Part shown: positions 27,652-37,288 of the stretch, piece after piece
Numbering within the stretch: position 1 is the stretch's first letter
Layout: each line of letters starts with the position of its first letter
NCBI GenBank assembly: GCA_918797485.1
Contig: CAKKNE010000001.1
Coordinates: 744,001-808,000 of the forward strand
DNA: 64,000 nucleotides
Direction of reading: 5' to 3'
Source of the DNA: Pelagomonas calceolata
Taxonomy: Eukaryota; Sar; Pelagophyceae; Pelagomonadales; Pelagomonadaceae
Made by a program: the position numbers and the translations under genes
The notes under the pieces: model-generated
Told to the model about the DNA's origin: nothing
Seen by the model: only the letters and a program-made list of their open reading frames with translations
The model's database searches: none

Positions 27652-29365
27652 ATGCCGCTCCTCGTCGGGAGGCTACTCGTCGTCGCCGCCGCGGCGAGCG
27701 CCAAGTTCTCCGCAACGTTCGAGGGCGACAGCACCGCGCCCTTCGTCGAGTCGACGAACGACCGCTACGCCAATCAAGATGTGGGCATCGTCGACGGCGC
27801 GTTGATGCTGAAGGAACCGAACCGCATGTACGGCGTCGCGGCCGAGATCAAGCCGCCTTTTAAATTAGACGACAAGCTCGTGATCCAGTACGAGTCGACG
27901 CTGACGGACGGCCTGACCTGCGGCGGCGCCTACGTCAAACTTTTAGAATCACCAGTGGACACCTCGAAGTTCGACAACGAGTCGCCCTACGTGCTCATGT
28001 TCGGGCCGGACCGCTGCGGCGCCACCGATAAGGTCCACTTCATCGTGCGGCAGAAGAACCCCAAATCGAACACGTGGTACGAGCACCACTTGCGGGACGC
28101 GCCGCGGGCCAAGGCTGATAGAAGCCCGCACCTCTACAAGGCGGTCATTAATAGTGACGACACCTTTGCTATTTACATTGACGACGAGGAGGCCTTCTCG
28201 GGAAGTCTCATGGACGCCTTGGAGCCGCCCCTGACGCCGCCCAAGGAGATCGACGACCCGGACGACTCCAAGCCCAAGGACTGGGTCGATGCTGCCAAGA
28301 TCGACGACCCGGAGGCGTCGAAGCCCGACGACTGGGACGAGGACGCGCCGCGGGAAATTGATGATGCGACCGCGACGATGCCGGCCGGGTGGCTCGAGGA
28401 CGAGCCTTTACTAATCCCGGACCCGTCGGCGGAGGCGCCCGACGACTGGGACGACGAGGAGGACGGGGAATGGGAGGCGCCGGTCTGGATGCCGTGTCCT
28501 TTTACGCGTCGCGTCGCGTCGCGTCGATGGCGTCGAGGCGGCTGGCGCGTATCCCGCGAGTGGCGTGTCGCGTCAATGGCGTATGACCCATGCCGCCGCC
28601 GCCACGCCGTGCCTCCACCCGCCACGCCGCGTCGAGGCGTGGCGTGGCGTGACGGCCCTCGAGTGCGCGTCGAACACACCGCCACGCCGTCGCCGCGCCT
28701 CACCCGTCTACCACCCACCGCAGGAGATCGCCAACCCCAAGTGCGACAAGGCGCCGGGCTGCGGCCCGTGGTCGCCGCCGAAGATCGACAACCCCGACTA
28801 CAAGGGCAAGTGGTACCCGCCGCAGATCGACAACCCTGACTACAAAGGGCCCTGGGCGCCGCGCAAGATCCCGAACAAGGAGTTCTTCGAACCCAAAAAC
28901 CCTTCCAAAAACCTGAAGCCCGTCGGCGCGGTGGCCGTGGAAGTCTGGACGACGAACGGCGGCATCGCGTACGACAACTTCTACCTGGGCGGGTCCGAGG
29001 TCGAGGCGAAGGATTCGGCAGCGTCGTACTACGCGAAGAAAGAGGAGGAAGCAAGGAAGGCGGCCGAGAAGAAGGCTCAGAAGGCCGCGAAGCGCGCGGC
29101 CAAGGGCAAGGGCTGGCGCGGGCTGCTGCTGAAGGCGAAGAAGGTCGGTCAAACGGTTTTAGATAAGGCGCTCGACCAGCCTTTGGCCGCCGGCGGGACG
29201 CTGTTGGTGTTGATCGTCACATTGCTCATGACGCGGAAGAAGAAGGCTGTTGTGGATGAGGACGAGGCCGAGGAGGAGGACGACGACGAGGACGAGGAGG
29301 AAGAGTCCGAGGAGGAGGAGCCGGCGCCGCGGCGGGGGCGGCGCCGCACGCCGAAGGCGGACTAG
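27652..29365 (+). CDS. CNX: Calnexin, ER lectin chaperone (two exons)
   Basis: Exons 27652-28482 and 28724-29365 join in phase 0 to 490 residues. A signal peptide (MPLLVGRLLVVAAAASA) is followed by the legume-lectin-like globular domain with YANQDVGIVDGALMLKEP, YVKLL, MFGPDRCGATDKVHFIV and YTLxI-type strands. The P-domain carries type 1 repeats (IDDPDDSKPKDW, IDDPEASKPDDW, DDATATMPAGW) and type 2 repeats (PPKIDNPDYKGKW, PPQIDNPDYKGPW, PRKIPNKEFFE). The transmembrane helix is LAAGGTLLVLIVTLLMT, and the tail is acidic and cytosolic with a basic end. The junction GEWEAP|EIANPKC matches the animal GEWEAPQIANPRC order, which supports the splice sites. It folds N-glycoproteins by binding monoglucosylated glycans. 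Confidence 0.96.
28483..28723 (+). other. Calnexin intron (241 bp) with introner-core repeats
   Basis: The boundaries GTCTGG and CCACCGCAG are set by restoring the conserved GEWEAP/EIANP calnexin reading. The intron is longer than the four introners and has no CTGTGTGG ends or flanking 8-bp duplication. It does contain the core GTCGCGTCGATGGCGT at about 28525-28540, a related GTCGCGTCAATGGCGT at 28567-28582, and inverted CGCCACGCC runs. It may be an older element that has lost its ends. Confidence 0.8.
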
Positions 29366-29404
29366 GCCTGTTCCTTTTACCCCTTATCATAAGTTCACAT
29401 ACTA

Positions 29405-30217
29405 TTATTCACTAGCACCACCACCGCCAAGCGTCGTCCCCCGCGGCGCGAGCTCGAAGACGTCGCCCTCCAGGTCGCACGCGAAGACCGCGCACGCGCC
29501 GAGGAGCGCCTTGTGCGCGTCGAGCGCCGCGTCGACGTCCACGTCCGCGTCGTCCGCCGGCCGCAGCGCCGCCGCGAGGTCCTCCAGTTCTCTGAGCAGC
29601 TCGGGCGTGCCCGGGCCGGCCGCCACGGCCAGCACGCGTCTCACTGGAAGGTCCGGCGCGTAGAGCTGCGCGAAGGTCGCGTGGACGTTGAGCGCGTGGC
29701 ATGAAGTGCCCATGGCCGCCGCGGCGCTTTCTGGAGAGGGCGCGTCCTCAATAACCTCGGCGCAGCCCGCGGCCGCCGCGAAAGCTTTCATCGTGTCCGC
29801 GTCGCGCAGGCAGCAGAAGGGCGCGCCGGCGATCGACGCGGCGTGGTCCAAATATGAAGCCGTCGCGTCGCCGGCCGCCGCCGCGAAGACCACGGGCCGC
29901 TTCGCGAAGAGGGGCTGCTTGCCATATACGTAATCGGCCCAGGACGACTGCTTTTTCGTGAGTTTCGGCCAGTCGTCGACCGCGGCCTGCCTGACCGAGA
30001 CGTCGGGCGGCGCCGCCAGCGCGACGACGGCCGGGTCGCGGACGGCCCCTAGCGCTGCTCCCTTCGGCAGCGCCTCCAACCCGACGAGCGGTCGCTCGGA
30101 AACGAGCGCTTCGACCAGCGCCTTCGGCTCGAGCCGCTCGGCAGCCACGCCTCGGAGCCGGCCGGCGGCGGCGACGCAGGCCTGGGCGAGGCGGAGGTCG
30201 GAGATGGCGCTGGCCAT
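29405..30217 (-). CDS. Hypothetical protein, Ala-rich
   Basis: The 270-residue product is not recognised. It is Ala-rich with mixed alpha/beta character: VVFAAAAGDATASYLDHAASIAGAPFCCLRDADTMKAFAAAAGCAEVIED looks like a Rossmann-type strand-helix series, and RRVLAVAAGPGTPELLRELEDLAAALRP a second. GKQPLFAKRPVVFA may be a linker. The frame is intact and has strong third-position GC, so it is likely coding. The last 40 residues (CAVFACDLEGDVFELAPRGTTLGGGGASE) end in a Gly tract. A DNA-level duplicate of the region just upstream of the start is listed separately. Function unknown. Confidence 0.6.
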   Translation of the reverse strand: MASAISDLRLAQACVAAAGRLRGVAAERLEPKALVEALVSERPLVGLEALPKGAALGAVRDPAVVALAAPPDVSVRQAAVDDWPKLTKKQSSWADYVYGKQPLFAKRPVVFAAAAGDATASYLDHAASIAGAPFCCLRDADTMKAFAAAAGCAEVIEDAPSPESAAAAMGTSCHALNVHATFAQLYAPDLPVRRVLAVAAGPGTPELLRELEDLAAALRPADDADVDVDAALDAHKALLGACAVFACDLEGDVFELAPRGTTLGGGGASE

Positions 30218-30224
30218 GGTTTGT

Positions 30225-30284
30225 TGTGACGTCGCGCTGATGGCGTGAGGTTTGGTGGTGTGACGTCGCGCTGATGGCGTGAGG
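30225..30284. repeat. 26-bp direct repeat upstream of the 29405 gene
   Basis: Two exact copies, 30225-30250 and 30259-30284, start TGTGACGTCGCGC and continue TGATGGCGTGAGG, separated by 8 bp. They lie 8 bp from the minus-strand start. In that gene's sense they read CTCACGCCATCAGCGCGACG, so each copy carries the introner-like core. Confidence 0.9.
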
Positions 30285-30461
30285 CGCTGATTAAATGCCA
30301 GTCTGCGCTTAGGAGAGCGTCGTGTGTTGTGGGTGGTAAGCTGTCACAAGAAGCGGCGGGCTCGCAGAGCAGTGATGCTTGGCGTACAGAATCGATAAAA
30401 TCGAGGCGCGGCGTGACTTTAGAGTACGTATTCTGTGGTCCCAGGTCGGAGCTTGTTGATT

Positions 30462-30485
30462 GCTAGTGCCTTACAGGCCGCTAGC
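30462..30485 (-). promoter_or_regulatory. Near-palindromic element upstream of ankyrin-like gene A
   Basis: GCTAGTGCCTTACAGG then CCGCTAGC, nearly the reverse complement of the 46330 copy (one mismatch). It lies in the 394-bp divergent gap, 245 bp from the minus-strand start and 127 bp from the plus-strand ATG at 30612. Confidence 0.65.
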
Positions 30486-30611
30486 CTCGAGCTTTTATGG
30501 AGCAGTGACTTTTGTCTCAAAAACGCAAGCACACGTGCGTCTGGTGCCTGTAGATCGCACCAGGGGCTGTGAATCGCACCACTGCGGCCGCTCGACAGCT
30601 GTGCTGCAGTG

Positions 30612-31691
30612 ATGGCGCTGGTCCCCCGACAGCTGACCCGTGCCGAGCAGGATGAACTCTATGGCGTGGAAGCGTATGACTATGCGGGGCACGGCGGAGG
30701 ATTGTTTCAAAAACGGGGTGACGAATTCATCCGTGCGATGCACGATTGGCTGAGGGCGCATCACGTGGACGACTTCGATCGCCCGGGATGGGGCGTTGGA
30801 CCGCGTGGGTCCGGCCGGACCCTGCTTTGGTGGGCTACACTCGCCCCATGGCCCCACCCTAATCATGACGGTCCCTCTGCTGAATGCTGGCTACGGTTAG
30901 CCCGCGATCTCATCGCTCGTGGAGCAGACCCTAGCAACAGCTGCCATGAGATGGGCATTACAGCCTTAATGAATGCGTGTGGCTGCCGAGGGTGGCGTGC
31001 CGCGCCCTCCATGGAAATGGTCTCTCTCCTAGTCGACGCTGGCGCTGATGTTCGTGCAAAGGCTCGCGGCCCTCTGATCAACTCTCATATCGTAAATGGT
31101 GCCAGCTCCATCACGCGTGAGAGTGGCTTGACGGCGTTATCTTTTGTCCTCAGGCAGGAGGAGACATATTGGGACCCTTTGACGCATAGCTATAAGGAGC
31201 TCTCAACGCGCGACACATTGAAGATAGTCCACGTTTTACTGCGTGCCGGAGCGCCGCTGGATGCGTGCTTTGGTGACAAGTCGGCTGAGGAAGTCCTGCG
31301 GGAACAGGAGAGAAAGCGGCCTGCGTACGCCGCCGACCCCCATTTTGCCGAGCTCAAGCGCGTCTTCCGCGGCGTCCGCGCGGCCAAAGGGTCCTACGCG
31401 CGGTACGCCAAGAAGGAGATCCTGGTCCTGCTCGCGCTCGTGCGAAAGGGCCGCGCCGCGACGACCTGGTTCTACGCGGGCGACCACCGCACGGCCTTCG
31501 ACATCCTCGCGAAGAGTCCCAACGAGATCGTCTGGCACGTCCTGGCGTTTTCCTTTGGCATTAGTGTCGGCTCGGCCGGCGCGGGCGGCTACTACGACTC
31601 GCGGCCTCGGACGCCCACCCTCAATGTTGAGGATTTCGACAACGACGCCCTCAGTATCGAGGACGAGGGAGAATTTGTGATTGAGGAGTGA
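30612..31691 (+). CDS. Ankyrin-like family protein A (paralogue of 52187-53098)
   Basis: The first ATG is at 30612 and the protein has 359 residues. Residues 10-60 (LTRAEQDELYG...FIRAMHDWLRAHHVDDF) and a TLLWWATL segment are family specific. The middle (about 90-250) has loose ankyrin-type helices (LARDLIARGADPSNSCHEMGITALMNACGCRG, LVDAGADVRAKARG, VLLRAGAPLDACF). The tail FRGVRAAKGSYARYAKKEILVLLALVRKGRA...RTAFDILAKSPNEIVWHVLAFSFG is nearly identical to that of the gene at 52187, including a run of about 30 identical bases, while the front half has diverged strongly. Codon use in the front half is less GC-rich. Function unknown. Confidence 0.75.
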   Translation: MALVPRQLTRAEQDELYGVEAYDYAGHGGGLFQKRGDEFIRAMHDWLRAHHVDDFDRPGWGVGPRGSGRTLLWWATLAPWPHPNHDGPSAECWLRLARDLIARGADPSNSCHEMGITALMNACGCRGWRAAPSMEMVSLLVDAGADVRAKARGPLINSHIVNGASSITRESGLTALSFVLRQEETYWDPLTHSYKELSTRDTLKIVHVLLRAGAPLDACFGDKSAEEVLREQERKRPAYAADPHFAELKRVFRGVRAAKGSYARYAKKEILVLLALVRKGRAATTWFYAGDHRTAFDILAKSPNEIVWHVLAFSFGISVGSAGAGGYYDSRPRTPTLNVEDFDNDALSIEDEGEFVIEE

Positions 31692-31864
31692 ATAGTGATA
31701 AGATTCGTATGTGATTCAACGTACGGGCAGACGACTAGAAAACAAAAAAGATTCTTTGTGCTAAGGTTAGCAGTAGTCGTGGAGTAAGCTATGTGCAGAG
31801 ACGGGCGAGGCCCGCGGCCCTGGGGGCGGCGCGTGGCGGCGAACGTGGCTAGGCAGGGGAGAGG

Positions 31865-34800
31865 TCAGACCGCCGCGCGCGGCGCGGGGTCAAAGTAGGG
31901 CACGACCTCGTCGAGGACGTGCGCCGGCAGGCGGGAGAGTATGGAGCCCGGGTCGCGCTGGCCGATCCAGCAGAGGCGGCGCCGCGCCCGGAAGCGCTTC
32001 TCGCGGTCGTCGAGCAAGCCGAGGTCGCGGAGCACCGTGCGCTGGCCGCGCTCGCGCTGGTAGGCGCCCGCGCCGCCCGCGTCGCGCAGCTTGCGCCGCA
32101 GCGCGAGGAACGAGGCCTGGGCCTGGAGGAGCGCGTCGAGGCTATGGGTCCGCCGCGCCGCGCGGGCCGCGCGCGCGACGCGGCGGCGCGCCGCGGCGCA
32201 GGCCTTGGCGAGGCTGGCGCGCGTCTCGTAGCCCGCCGGCGTCGTCGTCAGAATACCAGCAGACGACTGGAGGTACAACTTGTCCTGGGGCAGCGGCACG
32301 CGCGCCGCGAGCGCCGCCGTCTCGCCCTGGTCCGCCACGTACGGGTTGACGACGGCCCACCTTGTTAATTGTCCCAAGGGGTCGACCTCGAGGACGCCGC
32401 CGGCGACGGCCCGCAGATCCTCATACAACGTCTCGAAGTCGCCGGCGTATCTGTGCAATAAGTCCGCGCCCCCCAACCCGACGAGCGCGTACCAGGCGCC
32501 CTCGTCGTCGTCGATGGCGTCGTCGACGCCCACGGGGTCGGCCCACGGCGCGCCCCGCCTTCGCCGCTCGAAATGGGCGCCTACTCCGATGCGAATCGCC
32601 CCTTCTTGGGGCACGGCGGCAAAAGCATACGTCCCAGCTGGTAAGTTTATGGTGATGTCCGCGCGAGCCACCTGCCAGGCCGACGCGCCGATCTGGATGC
32701 GCTGCTCGTGCGCGGCACCTTGCACTAGAGGATGGACCCGCAGCGGCAAAGAGGCTTGATCAAAGATCCCCAACAAACAACCTTCGCCGGGGCCTAGTAC
32801 GAGAGATCTAAGGCGCGCGGGGTCGCGCATGAAGGGCGCCTGCGAGGCCGTCCTCTCGACGGCCGCCTGTTCTTCGTCGGTCCTAGCAGTAAATCCAGAA
32901 ACCACGGATCTCCGATCAAATAGGGACGCGTTCATCTCGGACCTTTCTTCGATACCCGGCAGCGGCGGCGCCCGGCCGACTTCATGCACGTTCGACGCCT
33001 CGGCCACCGACTCGGCCACCGACTCGGCCACCGGCACCGCGCAGGCCCAGCTCGACACGTGCGATCCGGTTGTGAGGAACTCCGCGTTCTTTAAGTGCGT
33101 GCCGTCCGTCGCTAGTGTTAATAGAGAGGCGTCGATGGGCGTGCCGATGAACGTGGCGGCCACGGTCCCCGAAATGTCATTTACGTTCTGCATCACGAGT
33201 GACACAAAACCGTGCCTCGCTCGTAATGATAGAGCGAACGGTCTGGGAGCGCCTCCATCAGCAATTCTCCGCACCTCCTGCAGGGCTTTCCTCCGGTCGG
33301 ACGTGTGGGCGAAGGGTAGGTTCGCAAGTGATCCAGGCCTGTCCAAACCAGTCGCCTCTCTAGCACCGTGGGACCATAAAGCAACGGCACCGTCCCGCCG
33401 CACCCCAACCACAAACAGCGTCATCCGCTCCAGCGACTCGACGCGTGCTTTCTCTCGTTGTTCGTTGAATCTTTCAGTAACATCTCGCAGACACACGACC
33501 CACGACAATTCGACGTTCCACCGCCCATTGAACCGCTGGCGAGCGACGATTTCCACGGTCCGGCCACCCTCAACATCGACGGCGACGGTCACGGTGCGTT
33601 GCGTGGGATTCGGGCCCGCGAGAATCGCATCCAAGGCCGTCCCCGTGGACCGGTCTACCGGTTTTTGTCGTAAAACACCATCCAAGACATCGCCGTTCGG
33701 CGCGACGACGTCCGCGGCCTGGTTGCACTTTAATACTCGATAGCCGTCTTCATCGTACGTGAGGACGACAACACCGTCCCCGACGTGATCAATCACGGCG
33801 TCCGCATCCGTCAATAACCTCTGGTGCGTCGCGTGCTCCTCGTCCCAGCGCCACACTAGTGCGAGTGTCAACAGAGCGATCGTTCCCAAGATGATGAGGG
33901 TGACCACAAACCGCAGGTTGCCCTCATTCAGCTTCGGTAAGGGCGTCCAGTCCTCGCAGACGATCTCGAAAGGAGTGGTATGCAACGGTCTCCTAACAGT
34001 AGCCTTGGCGTAGTCGTCGCCCTTCGTCACGCGACGTTTATCGACCGTATAATCGGGCTGCGGATTATACTCGCCTGCCGGGGGTAATTTACGAGCATCG
34101 GCCTCCCGATAGTGGATGCGGCGGTGCTTTAGAGTGAGCAACTCAAGGACGCTCTTGGGGCCCTGGAACATCATGATGCCGACGGCGAGCACACCAGCGA
34201 ACGGCTCGTCGTCCGTCGGCGTCCTGACGGCCGCGCCGTGGGGCCCCTCCTCCCACACATAAAAAAAGGCCCAGTTCCGATCATCATGCTGTTCCACAAA
34301 GGTCTCGCCTCTAGCTAGAACATCTAGCGCCGTGCAGGGTCTTAACGATGCTGGAGCCCCGCACGTGCTACCCTCCTCGGCTAATCGCCCACCCAAATAG
34401 GCAATCACATCAATGCCCAGCACGAAGTCGTAGGGGCTCACGTTGAACTCCTCGTCGTTCCAACCCTTGGTCGTGTCGCCGGGCGGCGCCGTGTAGTTGC
34501 CCGGGCCCGCGCGCGTCGTCACGTCGTCCATGTCGTTGTACCACCACGCGTACGTGCAGGGCGCGATCTTCGACTGCTGGACGACGTCGGGGTTGGTGGG
34601 CGGCGGCGCCTCGTCCAAGTCCTTTAAGAGGCCCGTGCAGTGCTTGTCGTCGTCGCCGTAGCAGATCTTGTCCGCGGTCAAATCGTGGTCGAACTCCCAG
34701 ACCGGGCGGGGAATGCTGTCGATCATTTCCTGCGTGAGCTCATCGGCGATCTTGCCGCCGTTGATCGTCAGCACGTTTTCATAACACACCGTATCTTCCT

Positions 34801-35614
34801 CCGCTACCGTCGTTGCTATCGTCTCGGCGTTGGCCAGCGCGCAACACAGGTCCGAAAAATCGTCTACGTCGCAGACGCTCACGTCCTTCTTCTCCAACTT
34901 CACGCCCGTGACGTTGTAGTCTTCCAGCACTTGTTCTCGATCAGCCTCCTCGTCTTTCGAGCAATACAGGGACAAAAGCCCCGATTTAGCTGCTGCGCAG
35001 ACCCCCTCAGCCAGTGGCCGTATGCCCTCGTCCATCGCGCATTTATAACATGTCGGCGCGAGCTCGCGCCAGGCGTCCTCCCAGGCCGGCGCGTCGCTGC
35101 GATCAATCACCGGCGCCACGAGGAGCTGGAGGCGCATGTCCAGGACCTCCTTGGACTCCGGCGCGATGCCGGCGGCCATGACGTCCGTCGCCGCGACGAG
35201 GCCCAGCCCCCACGCGGCGTTGCGCTGCATGACCTTCTGGGCATCGGCGGAGTCGGACGGCTTCCAGATGTCTTCCCACCGGCCCTCGCTCTTCGCCGTG
35301 CCGAGCCAGCCCTGGAGGAAGAGCCGCGCGGATTTCGACGTCGAGGACTCCGTGAGCAACAGCGTCGTCGCCGCGTAGTCGCACCGCTCCTTGTTCACGG
35401 ACTCGCGCCGCATCCTCTCCAAACGCGGGACCACCAAAAACTCGTACCAGCCCAGGAACACGAGCATGAACGCGACGATGGCGCCTGCGTTTGGAAGAAG
35501 AGGTGAGATGAGAGAACGCCGTCGAGCCGAACGGCGCGTCGCGGTCGGCGGTGCCTCGGGCGATCGCGGGGTCGGCGGCGCGCGGCGCGCCGCCGGCTCC
35601 CCGAGCGCCCGCAT
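31865..35614 (-). CDS. Large membrane protein with luminal sensor and PAS domains, no kinase
   Basis: The single 1249-residue frame has a transmembrane helix at about 43-62 (AGAIVAFMLVFLGWYEFLVV), a large non-cytosolic domain (about 65-560) and a second helix near 563-585 (FVVTLIILGTIALLTLALVW). This is the layout of a two-helix receptor. The ectodomain has CACHE-like segments (CTYAWWYNDMDD, FNVSPYDFVLGIDVIAYLGGRL). A PAS-like domain follows at about 595-705 (VGDGVVVLTYDEDGYRVLKCNQAADVV...WVVCLRDVTERF), then a second at about 725-815 (VVGVRRDGAVALWSHGAREATGLDR). The rest has no recognised output domain; LSRLPAHVLDEVVPYF at the C-terminus is F-box-like. Ligand and signal are unknown. Confidence 0.8.
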   Translation of the reverse strand: MRALGEPAARRAPPTPRSPEAPPTATRRSARRRSLISPLLPNAGAIVAFMLVFLGWYEFLVVPRLERMRRESVNKERCDYAATTLLLTESSTSKSARLFLQGWLGTAKSEGRWEDIWKPSDSADAQKVMQRNAAWGLGLVAATDVMAAGIAPESKEVLDMRLQLLVAPVIDRSDAPAWEDAWRELAPTCYKCAMDEGIRPLAEGVCAAAKSGLLSLYCSKDEEADREQVLEDYNVTGVKLEKKDVSVCDVDDFSDLCCALANAETIATTVAEEDTVCYENVLTINGGKIADELTQEMIDSIPRPVWEFDHDLTADKICYGDDDKHCTGLLKDLDEAPPPTNPDVVQQSKIAPCTYAWWYNDMDDVTTRAGPGNYTAPPGDTTKGWNDEEFNVSPYDFVLGIDVIAYLGGRLAEEGSTCGAPASLRPCTALDVLARGETFVEQHDDRNWAFFYVWEEGPHGAAVRTPTDDEPFAGVLAVGIMMFQGPKSVLELLTLKHRRIHYREADARKLPPAGEYNPQPDYTVDKRRVTKGDDYAKATVRRPLHTTPFEIVCEDWTPLPKLNEGNLRFVVTLIILGTIALLTLALVWRWDEEHATHQRLLTDADAVIDHVGDGVVVLTYDEDGYRVLKCNQAADVVAPNGDVLDGVLRQKPVDRSTGTALDAILAGPNPTQRTVTVAVDVEGGRTVEIVARQRFNGRWNVELSWVVCLRDVTERFNEQREKARVESLERMTLFVVGVRRDGAVALWSHGAREATGLDRPGSLANLPFAHTSDRRKALQEVRRIADGGAPRPFALSLRARHGFVSLVMQNVNDISGTVAATFIGTPIDASLLTLATDGTHLKNAEFLTTGSHVSSWACAVPVAESVAESVAEASNVHEVGRAPPLPGIEERSEMNASLFDRRSVVSGFTARTDEEQAAVERTASQAPFMRDPARLRSLVLGPGEGCLLGIFDQASLPLRVHPLVQGAAHEQRIQIGASAWQVARADITINLPAGTYAFAAVPQEGAIRIGVGAHFERRRRGAPWADPVGVDDAIDDDEGAWYALVGLGGADLLHRYAGDFETLYEDLRAVAGGVLEVDPLGQLTRWAVVNPYVADQGETAALAARVPLPQDKLYLQSSAGILTTTPAGYETRASLAKACAAARRRVARAARAARRTHSLDALLQAQASFLALRRKLRDAGGAGAYQRERGQRTVLRDLGLLDDREKRFRARRRLCWIGQRDPGSILSRLPAHVLDEVVPYFDPAPRAAV
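32999..33034. repeat. 12-bp tandem repeat, three units, inside the PAS gene
   Basis: CTCGGCCACCGA is repeated three times (last unit ends GG). On the coding strand it adds SVAE units (AESVAESVAEA), an in-frame length variation in a linker of the membrane PAS protein. Confidence 0.95.
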
Positions 35615-35914
35615 GCGGCCGCGGACGGGGGCGGGCTGCGTTTAGGCGCTGTGGTGCACCCAGGAGGAGAGGCTGGAAATAGCTCCTCCGCTGGCGCGTG
35701 TGCGTGATGGGAAGCATACGCTTCCGCCAGCGCGGCGCGGCCGGCGCCTCGACGTCCATTTTTGCGCCACGCCCCTCCCTCGGCCGAGAAGAGCTGCCCT
35801 GCGACGATGGGAGAAGTATGGGAGCCGTGCCGTCCTAGTGGGGGCGGCGCTTTTGCGGGCGATCGCTCCGCGAGGCGTGTTGTTCTTAGCCATGGCGCTT
35901 GGGACCCGTCGGAC

Positions 35915-35937
35915 CTAGCGTCCTGTAAGACACTAGC
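35915..35937 (+). promoter_or_regulatory. Near-palindromic element between membrane PAS gene and 36149 gene
   Basis: CTAGCGTCC then TGTAAGACACTAGC. It lies in the 534-bp divergent gap 35615-36148, 301 bp from the PAS-gene start and 212 bp from the 36149 ATG. No gene is seen in the gap. Confidence 0.65.
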
Positions 35938-36148
35938 TCAGAGCTTTGCCCGAGCTCAAATGACGCGTTGCAACAGTGGGCTAAGTGCGATCGAAGTCAT
36001 CGCATTGGCACTGCACGCTGCGTTACAAGTGGGCACGTCGCCATCCGTTCGCCAGACTTGCTGAGAGGCGCTCGACACGCCCCTTGCAGCTGGCAGCTTC
36101 GAACTGCAGCTCGTTTGTCCCGAGCGTCCGGGGCGCGGACACAAGCAG

Positions 36149-37240
36149 ATGAGCAGCCTCGACCTCGAGCGGCTCATGGCCGACCTTATCCCGAAGCTCA
36201 CGCCGACGAAGCGCCGCGAGCTACGCTACCTCGTGAGGGGGCTGAGGACGCGGAAGGAGATCGGCGGGATCCCGTCGGTGAGCGCCGCGCTCGTGGCGCG
36301 GGCGCCGGCGCTCGTTGGCGCGCATCTATGGCGTGCGTGCATAGACAAGCAGCGGCGCGAGCCCGAGCCCCGGCCGGCGTTCCTCAACGACGTGCCCGAC
36401 GACGTCTTTAAAATTATCGCGCGCTTTGCCGCGGCGGCGAAGGCGACGCGCGACGCGCCGGACGGTCTGCGGGCGCTCTTCCTCTCGCACCGGCGCGGCC
36501 GCAACGTCGCCCCGTGGCGCGAGGCGCTGCGCGACGTCGGCGTGTCTTTCAGGGCGGGCGTCAGGACGCGCCACGTGAGGCGCGTGTACCTACATTTGGG
36601 CCGCGCGCGGCTCCTGTGGGAAGGCGCGGCGCGGCCCACGGAGGAGACGGGCCTCGCGGCCTTGCTGGCGCGGGGGCTCCGGACGGACACCATCTTCCCC
36701 ATTAATCACAAGAAATGCCACTTCACCGGCCTCGACATGACGTACCTGAACTCGCGGCGCATCAAGGGCCCGAAGCTCTGGCGCGACCCCGTGCCGTGGC
36801 GCCGCTACCACCGGGCGTTCTTCGAGTTCGGCGGCGACAGGTGGGACATCCGCCTCGAGCGGAAGCGCCTCATGCGGCTGCGCTGCATGCGCGAGAACAC
36901 GGGGTCCAGCAGCGACGAGGCCGACTTCGACGACGACGACGACGAGCTGTGCCTCACAGTGCAGAAGATGCCCTTCGAGGCGTGCCGGCCGACGTGCAAC
37001 TGCGCCTACGACTTCCCGCTGCGCGTCGCCGTCCTCGGATCGACGGGCCGTTGGGAGCACCGCATGGAGTGGAACGCCGTGTCGGGCTGCTGGTTCTCGC
37101 GGGGCCTCGGCGGATGGGACGAGTGGGTCCGCGCCGTCGACAAGGCGGAGGCGGTCGGGTCGGAGGAGCCCGTCCGCCTGCTCGTGACGGCGCCGGAGGA
37201 CTCCGGTTTCGCCCCGCCCCCGTTTCGAATAACAAGTTAA
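36149..37240 (+). CDS. Hypothetical protein, possible F-box-like segment
   Basis: The 363-residue basic protein is not recognised. It begins MSSLDLERLMADLIPKLTPTKRRELRYLVRGLRTRKEIGG and contains LNDVPDDVFKIIARFAAAAK (about 78-97), which resembles an F-box-type helix pair but is not convincing. Residues 195-260 are Arg/His-rich (INHKKCHFTGLDMTYLNSRRIKGPKLWRDPVPWRRYHRAFF). An acidic Ser/Asp run is at about 252-270 (SSSDEADFDDDDDE), and CRPTCNCAYDFPLRVAVLGSTGRWEHRMEWN follows. The intact frame and strong GC3 support coding. No leader or membrane segment is visible. Confidence 0.65.
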   Translation: MSSLDLERLMADLIPKLTPTKRRELRYLVRGLRTRKEIGGIPSVSAALVARAPALVGAHLWRACIDKQRREPEPRPAFLNDVPDDVFKIIARFAAAAKATRDAPDGLRALFLSHRRGRNVAPWREALRDVGVSFRAGVRTRHVRRVYLHLGRARLLWEGAARPTEETGLAALLARGLRTDTIFPINHKKCHFTGLDMTYLNSRRIKGPKLWRDPVPWRRYHRAFFEFGGDRWDIRLERKRLMRLRCMRENTGSSSDEADFDDDDDELCLTVQKMPFEACRPTCNCAYDFPLRVAVLGSTGRWEHRMEWNAVSGCWFSRGLGGWDEWVRAVDKAEAVGSEEPVRLLVTAPEDSGFAPPPFRITS

Positions 37241-37288
37241 GGGATGAGTGGTTACCCTGGGGCTGCGGGGGGTTCCACGGTCGCGTGC

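Noticed and set aside
33100-33125. GTCGCTAGTGTTAA inside the PAS gene as another promoter element
   Set aside because: It lies in coding sequence and only one arm matches.
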